Source: an uncultured Crocinitomix sp.
GTDB lineage: Bacteria; Bacteroidota; Bacteroidia; Flavobacteriales_D; Crocinitomicaceae
DNA: 56,927 bases
NCBI GenBank assembly: GCA_937136425.1
Contig: CAKZON010000100.1
Coordinates: 1-56,927, forward strand
Direction: 5' to 3'
Each line of letters opens with the position of its first letter. The first letter of the stretch is position 1. This document shows, one piece after another, positions 1 through 11,100 of this stretch. Position numbers and translations under genes: made by a program. The notes under the pieces were generated by a model that was not told the DNA's origin, ran no database searches, and saw nothing but the letters and a program-made list of their open reading frames with translations.

Positions 1-2199
1 GAAGAAGGATTTAAATCTTGTTTTAACAGAATTAAAGAAACTACTTTAACGGCATATGAACATCAACATTATCCGTTCGATCGTTTGGTTGATGAGTTGG
101 ATTTAAAGCGAGATACAAGCCGCAATCCGTTGTTTGATATCATGTTGACATTACAAAATGTAATGGAAGGTGAAACACAGGTTTTTGATGAAGTCGGTAA
201 AGTTATTGATAATGGTGCTTCTGTTGCTAAGTTCGATATGAATATTACGGCATTCGAAATAGGGAACAATCTAAAGCTCAATGTTAATTTCAATCGAAAT
301 GTTTATGAAACAGAGATGGTTTCTGAATTGCTAGAAAACTATCAAAACTTATTGACAGAACTATTGTTAAATCCGGTAGATCAAATTGGAAAAGTAACAT
401 TTCTATCTAAAAAAGCTGTAAAGGAACAAATTATTGATTTTAATGAAGTTCCAGAGGTTCATTTAGAGCCTAAAACAATTCTTGATTTATTACAAGGTCA
501 AGCAGAAAAATCACTTCAGTCAATAGCAATAGAAATAGGAAATCAAGAATTTACCTATGCGCATATTGAGGAAGAATCTAACCGCCTTGCAAATTATTTA
601 ATTGAGAAATATGTAATACAAAAAGAGGATTTAATTGGAATTAAATTGGACAGAACTCAATGGACAATTATTTCAATTTTGGCAGTTCTAAAGACTGGAG
701 GAGCATACGTTCCTATTGATATAAACTATCCGCAAGACCGGATTGATTTTATAGAACAGGACGCACAATTAAAACTGAATATTGATCAAGCTGAATTGGA
801 TACTTATTTGGAAGTAGCTTCAAATTATGAAAGTGTTGTTCCACAAGTTTCTATTTCACAAGACCAGTTGGCATATATCATTTATACATCAGGTTCAACA
901 GGAAAGCCTAAAGGGGTTCAAATTGAGCATAAAAATGCAAGCGCTATGATTCAGTGGGCGCATAAAGAATTTGAACATACAGAGTTTGAAACATTACTAT
1001 TTGTAACATCCATTTGTTTTGATTTATCGGTGTTTGAAATGTTTTATCCTTTAACAACCGGAAAAAAGGTATGTATTCTTGAAAATGGACCTGCAATTCA
1101 AACTGTAATAGCGGATAAGTCGAACTTATTGATTAACACCGTACCTTCAGTTGTAGGTTATTTATTATCAGAAAATGTGAGTTGGAATAATGTTTCTGCA
1201 TTAAATATGGCTGGAGAAGTTATTCCTGAAACGTATATCGAGCAGTTAAGTGATCAAGTAACTGAAATACGAAACCTCTACGGACCTTCAGAGGATACAA
1301 CATATTCAACGGTATTCAAGATTTCAGATAAATGTAATAATCAAATTGGTCAACCCTTATCTAATACACAGGTTTATATTTTAGATGAGCAACAAAACTT
1401 ATTGCCAAAAGGAGCAACAGGAGAAATTTGTTTATCAGGAGTTGGTTTGTCTCGTGGATATCTTAATCAACCAACATTAACTCAGGAAAAGTTTATTAAA
1501 AATCCTTTTAGAGAAAATGAGCGATTGTATCGAACAGGAGATATGGGGAAATGGAGTTCAGCAGGAACTTTAATCTATGCAGGAAGAAGGGATGATCAAG
1601 TAAAAATTAGAGGATATCGAATAGAGGTTGGAGAAATAGAACGTGTGTTAGCCTATTATCCAAATGTTGATTTGAGTGTGATTACGGTTGCTGGAGAATT
1701 AGAGGATAAGCAACTAATTGCTTACCTAAAATCTGATGATAAAATAGAGGAAGGTAAGGTCAAAGAGTTTATGATGGAACGCCTACCTGAATATATGGTG
1801 CCGAATCATATTATTCAATTAGATTCATTTCCGATAACTGAAAATGGCAAGATTGATAAAAAATCTCTTCCAACATTAGATGAGTTGGGAGTTTCATCAG
1901 GAAGAGGAGTGTACGTTGCACCACGAACTGAAACGGAAGAAGAATTAGTGAAAATTTGGGAGGAAATTTTGAAAAAAGAAACCGTTGGAGTTCAAGATAA
2001 CTTTTTTGATCTTGGCGGACACAGCTTGAAGGCCATAAAACTATTGGCTAAAATCAATAAGGCATTTGATATAAAAGTTACCATTAACAGTGTTTTCAAT
2101 AGAAGAACAATAGAAGAATTAGCGAATCAAATTGATTTAATGAAGAAGCAAGAAGAAATGAGAGCGAAGAAAGAAAACTTGAACGAGATTGAGATATGA
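1..2199 (+). CDS. NRPS module, 5'-truncated: C (end)-A-T
   Basis: Nonribosomal peptide synthetase; the reading frame is open from base 1, so the gene starts upstream of the window and 732 residues are visible. Order: the end of a condensation domain (HHYPFDRLV-like motif near residue 22, then DTSRNPLFDI), an adenylation domain (YIIYTSGSTGKPKG near 292, LYGPSEDTT near 420, GRRDDQVKIRGYRIE near 530) and a carrier domain with LGGHSLKA (phosphopantetheine Ser about 675). Pocket residues, read by eye against GrsA, give D-L-F-T-N-A-L-T-Y-(K). This is one residue from a code I recall for alanine in cyanobacterial microcystin synthetase (DLFNNALTYK), so Ala or another small residue is the best guess. 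It lacks an epimerisation or thioesterase domain. The C-terminus (Lys/Glu-rich, ending NLNEIEI) is a candidate docking tail. The stop overlaps the next start as ATGA, so the two genes are translationally coupled. Confidence 0.95.
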   Translation, partial: EEGFKSCFNRIKETTLTAYEHQHYPFDRLVDELDLKRDTSRNPLFDIMLTLQNVMEGETQVFDEVGKVIDNGASVAKFDMNITAFEIGNNLKLNVNFNRNVYETEMVSELLENYQNLLTELLLNPVDQIGKVTFLSKKAVKEQIIDFNEVPEVHLEPKTILDLLQGQAEKSLQSIAIEIGNQEFTYAHIEEESNRLANYLIEKYVIQKEDLIGIKLDRTQWTIISILAVLKTGGAYVPIDINYPQDRIDFIEQDAQLKLNIDQAELDTYLEVASNYESVVPQVSISQDQLAYIIYTSGSTGKPKGVQIEHKNASAMIQWAHKEFEHTEFETLLFVTSICFDLSVFEMFYPLTTGKKVCILENGPAIQTVIADKSNLLINTVPSVVGYLLSENVSWNNVSALNMAGEVIPETYIEQLSDQVTEIRNLYGPSEDTTYSTVFKISDKCNNQIGQPLSNTQVYILDEQQNLLPKGATGEICLSGVGLSRGYLNQPTLTQEKFIKNPFRENERLYRTGDMGKWSSAGTLIYAGRRDDQVKIRGYRIEVGEIERVLAYYPNVDLSVITVAGELEDKQLIAYLKSDDKIEEGKVKEFMMERLPEYMVPNHIIQLDSFPITENGKIDKKSLPTLDELGVSSGRGVYVAPRTETEEELVKIWEEILKKETVGVQDNFFDLGGHSLKAIKLLAKINKAFDIKVTINSVFNRRTIEELANQIDLMKKQEEMRAKKENLNEIEI

Positions 2200-5100
2200 T
2201 CGAATTTTTGAAAGAAACAGCCGAGGAAGGCATACTGCTCGAACTTGTTGATGGAAAGCTGAAACTGTTTTTTGAAGGGGAGAATATTGATCCAATTCGA
2301 CTTCAGCAGATTAAGGATAAAAAGCAAGAAATTGTCACTTTTCTGACAAAAAATCAGGAATTAAATGAGAATAAGGAAGAGGCAAATACCGATATTCCTA
2401 AGGCTCCGAAAAGTGATGCTTATCCTATTTCAGATGCACAACGAAGATTGTGGATTTTGAATCAATTTGAACCGGATAGCGCAACTTATAATATGCCACA
2501 TAGTTTACCTTTAAAAGGTGACTATGATATTGAACGTTTGGAACAATCGATTCAAATGGTAATTGAGCGTCATGAAATTCTTCGTACTCATTTTCATGAA
2601 GACGAGGAAGGTGTTGTTACACAAATCATTCAACCAAGTAAGGAGTTTAAGTTCTCGATTGATAAACATGATTATACCGAAGAAATAGCTCCTGAGCAAA
2701 GTGTTTACAAGTACATTCAAGCTGATCGAAATAAAGGATTTGATCTTCAGAATGGGCCTTTGTTAAGAGCTGCATTGTTAAAAGTAGCAGATGGGTATTG
2801 GTTCTTTCATTATAATATGCATCACATCATTAGTGATGGGTGGTCCATGGAAGTACTGAAAAGAGATGTTTTAACGTGTTATAGCATTTTAAATAGTAAT
2901 AAGAGTGATTTTCCAGATCCTTTGCGAATTCAATATAAGGATTATGCAGTTTGGCAATTGAATCAACTTCAAAGTAATAAATATAAGCAGCACAAAGATT
3001 ATTGGACAAAGCAGTTGTTGGGTAATTTAACTCCAATTAATTTCGAATCGGCAAAGAAAAGACCGACATTAAGAACCACCAATGGACATACATTTTCAAC
3101 TTGGTTAAATAGTGACCAATTACAAGGTTTACGAAAATTTTCAGAAGAGAATGGTGGGACTTTGTTTATGGGATTTATCGCTAGTTTTAATGCTTTATTG
3201 TATCGATATACTGGAGAACGTAATCTGATTTTGGGCTGCCCTGTTACAGGAAGAGATCATGCTGATTTAAGTGATCAAATTGGATTTTATGTTAATACTT
3301 TGGTGCTTAAAAATCAACTGTCAGCCGAGGACAATTTTTTAAGCTTTTTTGATACTGTCAAGAATAATACTTTAGAAGCATTTTCTCATCAAGAATATCC
3401 TTTTGATCGTCTTGTAGAGGATTTGAAAGTGGCGCGAGACACAAGCCGAAACGCTATTTTCGACATTATGATTTCATATCATACATTTGATATTGAATCA
3501 GGACTGGTGCCAGATAAAAGTGTTTTAATTCAGGATGCAGGTGTACAAGAAAATAAATTTGATTTAGATATTTCCTTTGAAGAGCGAAACAATGAAGTAC
3601 AAGTTAAGTTAAACTTCAATACGGATCTTTTCAATCAAGATTTTATCAAGCAATTCTTGTCGCATTATCTGAATTTATTAACAGAATTACTTCAGCATAG
3701 CAATACGCGAATTGATGAACTTAACTTCTTGTCAACAGATGAAAGTAAGCAATTGTTAACTGAATTTAATCCGCCTGTTTTTGACAAAGTAGAGAAAACA
3801 TTGGTTCGTCTTTTTGAGGAGCGAGTAGAGAAAAATCCTGAAAATGAAGCGCTTTTATTTCAGAATAAAACAGTTGATTATGCACAGTTGAATAATGAGG
3901 CAAATCAATTAGCAAGGTGGCTACGAGATCGATTCAAAATAGTGCCTAATGATAGAATTGGGGTGAAATTAACTCGAAATTCAGAGTTAATTGTTGCTTT
4001 GCTTGGTGTTTTAAAATCTGGTGCGGCTTATGTTCCAATTGATCCAAATTTACCAGAAAAACGAATTGAATTTATTCGAATAGATAGTGCTTGCAAGTTA
4101 ATTTTGGATGAAGAAATCTTGAAAGATTTTCATTCAGAAAAACAAGTAACTCCTCTTGAAAAAGAGAACTTACCCGCTTTAAACTCCCCTCAAGATTTAG
4201 CTTATATCATTTATACTTCTGGTTCAACAGGAAAGCCAAAAGGTGTTATGGTAGCTCATGAAAGTATTGCAACTAAACTATTTGCTGAAAAAGAGTTGAT
4301 AGGATTTGAGGAGAATCATTTAAAAACCTCTTTTAATACCAATTTTGGTTTTGATGTTTCTTTATTAGAGACTTTTTTGCCTCTTTCATTTGGAGGAAGC
4401 ATAGCTATTCCTTCATCAGAACAATTAATTGGACCAGTGGATTTTGTTGATTTTTTGGCAAAATCAAAAGTGAATATATTGCAAGGAACTCCAGGATTCA
4501 TTCGGAATTTTGTCACGATTCTTGAAAAGGAAGAGCTGAAAAATATAAACGATAATTTGAAAACCATTTGTGTTGGTGGAGAAGCATTACCCTTTGAGTT
4601 AATAAAAGAGGTTGAAGAAAAACTACCTGCAGTTCAGTTGAACAATCATTATGGACCAACGGAGACTGTAATTGATGCGATAGCATTGCCAAATGTTAAA
4701 ACAAAGGATGAAGGTAAAATAGGAAAACCATTACCTGATGTTGTTGCCTATGTTTTGAATGAAAAAGGCAGCATACAGCCAATTGGTGTGCCAGGAGAGA
4801 TTTGTTTAGGAGGAAATACTTTGGCATTGGGGTATCTTAATAGAGAGGTTTTAACTAACGAGAGCTTTGTTGACTCTTCGTTTGGAGATACGACGAAAAT
4901 GTACAAAAGTGGTGATTTGGGATATTGGACTACTGAAGGAGAACTTGTGTTTTTGGGAAGAAAAGACAAACAGGTTAAAATTAGAGGTTATAGAATTGAG
5001 TTGGGAGAAGTTAAATCTGCTTTGCTAGGCATAAATAAAATTCAGGAAGCTGAAGTTTTAACGGTTAATAACCAGGCTGGAGAAAATGAATTGGTTGCTT

Positions 5101-8100
5101 TTTTCGTGAGTAATGAAAAAGTAAGTGAGGAAGCTTTAAAAAAGGATTTACAACAAAAATTACCCACCTATATGGTGCCAACTTTTTGGTGTCAAGTAGA
5201 AGAAATTCCGTTAACACCAAATGGAAAAGTAGACGATAAATATTTGCTCAGCAGGGTTGAAAAAACGAAGTCAGCATCAATAAATTATGTGGCACCTGTA
5301 ACAGCTATGGAAAAATCTGTAGTAAAAATTTGGAAACAGGTATTGGAAGCTGATCGAATTGGACTTACAGATGATTTCTTTGCAATTGGAGGACACAGTT
5401 TAAAGGCTGTTAGGTTAAGTAATTTCTATCGTAAAGAACTAGGCTTTAAACTGTCATTGAGTGATTTGTTTAAACACACAACTATTCTGCAACATATAGA
5501 ATTGTTCGGGTCAATTGAACAGAATAAGTTTGAACCTATTCCTAATATAGATGAAAAAGAGGATTATGCCATTTCAGATGCTCAACGAAGGTTGTGGGTG
5601 ATTAGTCAATTGGCTCAAAGTGAATCTGCCTATCACATGCCAGGTAATTTTTATTTGAACCAAGAACTCAATATTAAAAATTTCGAACTAGCGTTAAAAG
5701 CAGTGATTGAAAGGCATGAGATTTTAAGAACTGTTTTTGTAAAGAATGAAAAAGGAGAGATTAGGCAGAAAATACGATCTATTGATGAATTAGAATTTTC
5801 GATAGGCTATGAAGATCTTCGATTTTCTGAAAATAAAGCACAAAGAATTAATGCATTTTATAAAAGAAAATCTCAAGAAGAATTTGATTTGGAAAATGGT
5901 CCATTAGTTCGTGCAGATCTTATTCAATTAGAGGAGGAAAGCTACTTGTTTCATTATAATATGCACCACATTATTGGTGATGGATGGTCGCTTGAAATTT
6001 TATTTAAAGAGGTACTTTCTTTTTATGAAACATTGCAAAAAGGGGAAGAATTGAACCCAGAACCTTTGAGGATACAGTATAAGGATTATGCCGAGTGGCA
6101 AAGAGGAATGTTAGAGAGTGAACCTTATACGGATGCGAAAAAATATTGGCTTCAGTATTTGGCTGGAGAAATTGCAGTAATTGATTTGCCAACAACAAAA
6201 TCACGCCCCGCAATTCAAACTAATAATGGGCATAAATTAATGACTTGTATCGATTCTGAAACGAATCAAAAATTAAAAAACTATGTAAAGGAAAACGGAG
6301 GAAGTGTATTTATGACATTGGTTTCCGTGTGGAATACATTATTATATCGTTACGCTTCGCAAAAAGATATTGTGATTGGAATTCCTTTAGCTGGCAGATC
6401 GCATCCAGATTTGGAAAACCAAATAGGATGTTATGTTAATACATTGCCATTGCGCACACAGATAGATCAAGAAATAAGCTTTGCAGAATTCTATCAAAAG
6501 GCAAAAGAAAATATTACGACTAATTTCAATAACCAAATGTACCCTTTTGACCGCATGGTTGAAGAGTTAGATTTGCAAAGAGATACTTCTAGAAGCCCCG
6601 TGTTTGATATTACTTTTAGTTTCCAAGCAAGTGATAGAGAAGGGGTGAATTATGCTGCGGATATTGTTGACCAAGGTCATGCAAATTCAAAATTTGATAT
6701 AAGTGTTGCTATAGAGCAAGTTACAGATTATATGGAGCTTCATCTTGTTTTCAATTCTGATGTATATGAGAAAAACATGATGGAGCAGTTCATAGGTCAT
6801 TATAAAAGACTCTTGAATCTATTTTTAGAAGATGATCAAACAAAAATAGCTGAAATTGAATTTTTATCTGCAGATCAAAGAAACCAACTATTAGTCAACT
6901 TCAACCAAACAGAGAAAAACTATCCAACTAAAGAAACTTTAGTTAGTCTATTTGAAAAGCAAGTTGAAAAGACACCTGAAAAGGTTGCAATTTGCGTTGG
7001 AGCAAAGGATTTAACTTATCGTGAATTGAATGAGTCGGCGAATCAATTAGCAAATTACTTGAATGATAAGTTTGAGATCACTCCAAAGAATTTGATAGGG
7101 ATTAAGCAAGAGAGGAATGAGCATTTAATCATTTCAATTTTGGCAACTTTAAAGCTAGGAGCTGCTTATGTTCCAATTGATCCAAGTTACCCATCAGAAA
7201 GAATTAATTTTATTTTGGAGGACAGTGCTTGTAAATTGTGTCTAGATGAAGCTGAAATGGATCTCTTTGAACAAAAGAAATTGGATTTTGATTCGAAGAA
7301 TTTGAACAAAAATATTGATGAAAACCAATGCGCTTATGTTATTTATACGTCCGGGTCAACAGGACAACCTAAAGGTGTGAAAATTAGTCACGCATCTATT
7401 TGTAATCTTTGCTTTTGGCATCAAGAAACGTATGAGGTTAATGAGAAGAGTCGAGCAACCATTTTGTCAGGTGTTGGGTTTGATGCAATGGTGTGGGAGC
7501 TTTTTCCATACATCACCACAGGTGCAACGGTTTATCCAATAAGTAATAATGATAGAGCAGATGTAGATTCGTTGCTGGCAATTGTCAATTCAAATGAAAT
7601 AACACATGCTTATTTACCAACTGTGTTGTATAATGATTTTGCTCAAAAATCAGGTGATTTATATGGAGTAATTAATGTTTGTGTAGGAGGTGAAGCGCTT
7701 GGAGCAGTTAAGGCCGTCGATAATATTAAACTGCATAACAATTATGGACCAACAGAGAATACAGTAGTTTCTACCAAACTTTCATTAAGCAAATCGGATT
7801 TTGATAAACGAAATATTCCTATTGGAAAACCAATATCAAATTCTAAAATTTATGTCCTGAATCAAAAAAAGAAATTGCAACCGCAAGGAGTAGTAGGTGA
7901 AATTTGTATTGCAGGGAAAGGGGTATCGTTAGGTTATTTGAACCAGCCTCTATTGACAGCCGAAAAATTTGTAGATAATCCATATGAAGCAGGTAAGCTG
8001 TATTTGACTGGTGACTTAGGTAGATTCCTTTCAGATGGAACGATAGAGTTTGCGGGACGTAAGGATGATCAGGTAAAGATTAGAGGGTATAGAATAGAAT

Positions 8101-11100
8101 TGGGAGAAGTAGAATCGGCCATTGAGCAATTGAGTTTTGTAAACAAGGCTGTTGTAATTACATTACCTGATACAAAGGGAGCAATGGATTTGGTTGCTTA
8201 TTATACTTCGGAAGAAGCTATAGAGATTTCAGTAATTCGAGATCAGTTAAAGCAAAGGTTACCTCAATATATGATTCCTGCTTTTTTAGTGAAACAGGAA
8301 GAGTTTCCTCTTACACAAAACGGTAAAATAGATAAGAGAAGTTTACCAAATCCATTGATGCTTGGGCTTTCTCGTGGAGCTGATTTTGTGGCTCCAAGAA
8401 ATGAGAAAGAAATAAAAATGGCGCAAATTTGGACAGAGGTTTTGGAACAAGAGCAGGTAGGAATCAAAGATGATTTTTTTACTTTGGGTGGGCATAGTTT
8501 AAAAGCCGTAAAACTTATTGGAAGATATGCTGCTGAATTTGGTGTTAAACTAAAACTACAAGATTTATTTACGGTAACAACCATTGAAAGTCAAGTGCGA
8601 TTATTTTGGGAAAAACCAAACGCAGACTATCAAAAAATTAATCCAATTCAAAAATCAGAGAGTTATCAGGTGTCAGATGCTCAACGAAGAATGTGGGTGT
8701 TGAGTCAGTTTGAAGGATCTTCTGCTGTTTATAATATTCCAGGAAGCATTCAATTAGAACGTGGGGTTGATATAAAGAACTTCATTAAAGCAATTGAGGC
8801 AACAATCGACCGTCATGAGATTTTAAGAACGGTCATTAAAGAAGACGAATCAGGAGAATTAAGACAATGGGTAAAACAACGGTCGGATATTGATTTTAAG
8901 GTGGATTATAAGGATTATCGATTAAATGAAAACCCACCAGAAGAAATCAAAGCATTTATTAAATCAGATGAGGACAATGCTTTTAGTTTAAATCATGGTC
9001 CTCTGATTCGTGTAGCACTTCTTCAACAATCAAATGATGAGATTATTTTTTACTATAATTTGCATCATATCATTAGTGACGGTTGGTCAATGGAAGTGCT
9101 CTCTAAGGATATTATGAGCTATTATAATAGCTTTCAATCTAACGAATTGCCTAACCTACTTTCTTTGGATATTCAATACAAAGACTTTAGTGCGTGGCAA
9201 TTTGAGCAATATGAAAAAACTGAATTTAAACTTCACCAAGAATATTGGTTGAAAACTTTAGGTGGAAACCTTCCGCTTTTTAATTTATATCATTCAAAAC
9301 AAAGACCCAAAATCAAGTCAAACGAGGGGAAGGCTTTATATACAGAGATTGACGCCGTAACTACTCGAAATCTGCAGAATTATACAAATGAAAGAGGCGG
9401 TAGTTTATTCATGGGGCTACTCGCCGTATGGAATGTATTAATGTATAGAAATACGCATCAAAATGAGCTTATTGTCGGAACACCTGTTGCTGGCAGAGCA
9501 CATCCAGATTTAGAAAATCAAATTGGATTGTATTTGAATACATTGGCATTGCGCAATGAGGTTAAAGAAAATGAAGGAATTAATGTCTTTTTTGATCGAT
9601 TAAAACAAAATACTTTAGAAAGTTTTGATCACAGCGATTATCCTTTTGATAGATTGGTTGATGAACTGGATCTTACTCTTGATACCAGCAGAAATGCTGT
9701 TTTTGATGTGATGCTTTCTCTTCAAAACTTTACAGAAGCTGGTGATGTTAAGGGGACTTATGTCAAAGAAATTAAAGACTTAGGTAAAACCAGTGCTAAA
9801 TTTGATTTGGACATAACATTTCAAGAAAGAGGAGATCGAATTAGTTTTCATGTTATTTATAATTCAGATATATATGAGGCAGAAATGATCCGAATGCTTT
9901 TGAAGCAATACAAAAACTTATTAGAAACGGTTTTGACTAATCCAGACGAGCAAATTGCTTATTTGGATTATTTGCCAGCGCAAGAAAAGCAATTGATCAC
10001 AAGTTTTAACGGAAAGAATAGAGTAAACCCAGAACTAGAAACATTTCAAAGTCAATTTGAAAAACAAGTTTTAAAAACTCCAGAAAATATTGCTTTGGTT
10101 TCTGATGGAAAAACAATAACCTATAAAGAACTCAATGAGTTGTCAAATCGAATGGCTCATTTTTTAATTGACCAATATAAAGTTAAGCAAGACAGTTTGG
10201 TTGGCATTTTTCAGGAAAGAAATGAATGGAACCTCGTCTCTATTTTAGGCGTATTAAAATCAGGTGCGGCTTATCTACCAATTGACCCAGAATATCCGAA
10301 AGAAAGAATCGAATATATGGAGAAGGATGGAGATTGTCTGGTTACAATCGATAAACATTTGATTGATCAATTTAGAACTAATGTTGAAGAGTGGAGTTGT
10401 GATAATCCTAAGATTAAAATTTCTCCTGAAAGCCTAGCGTACGTTATTTATACATCTGGAACCTCAGGTAAACCAAAAGGGGTGATGATTGAAAATAAAT
10501 CCTTGTTGGACTATGCCATAACCTTTGGTGATTATTTTAATGTTGAGGAGCAAGATGCGGTTATTCAACAAGCCTCGTTGTCATTTGACACCCACGTTGA
10601 AGAAATTTATCCCGTATTGTTGCGTGGGGGTAAAGTTGTGCTTGCTAAAAATGGAGGACGTGATATTGAGGAGTTAATTCGATTAGTACAATTGAATGAA
10701 GCTACAGTTTTGAGCGCTACTCCTATGATTATTAGTGAGCTGAATGAACGAAGTGCAGATTTGTCAGGATTACGTTTGCTAATTAGTGGAGGAGATAAAT
10801 TCAACCTTTCTTTTGTTTCAAACTTTGTGGGGCAATTTCAAATCTACGATACTTATGGTCCTAGTGAGGCAACGGTGTGTTCTACTTATTCCAAAATCAT
10901 AGGCAATGAAGAACAAACGACAATTGGTAAACCCATTAAGAACCGTTCAATTTATATTTTAAACGAGCAAGAACAAATAGTTCCTATAGGAGCAACTGGT
11001 GAAATATATATTGGTGGAGAAGGAGTGGCTCGTGGATATTTGAATCAACCTCAATTAACGAATGAATCTTTTATTCAAAGTCCATTCTTAACGGAAGAAA

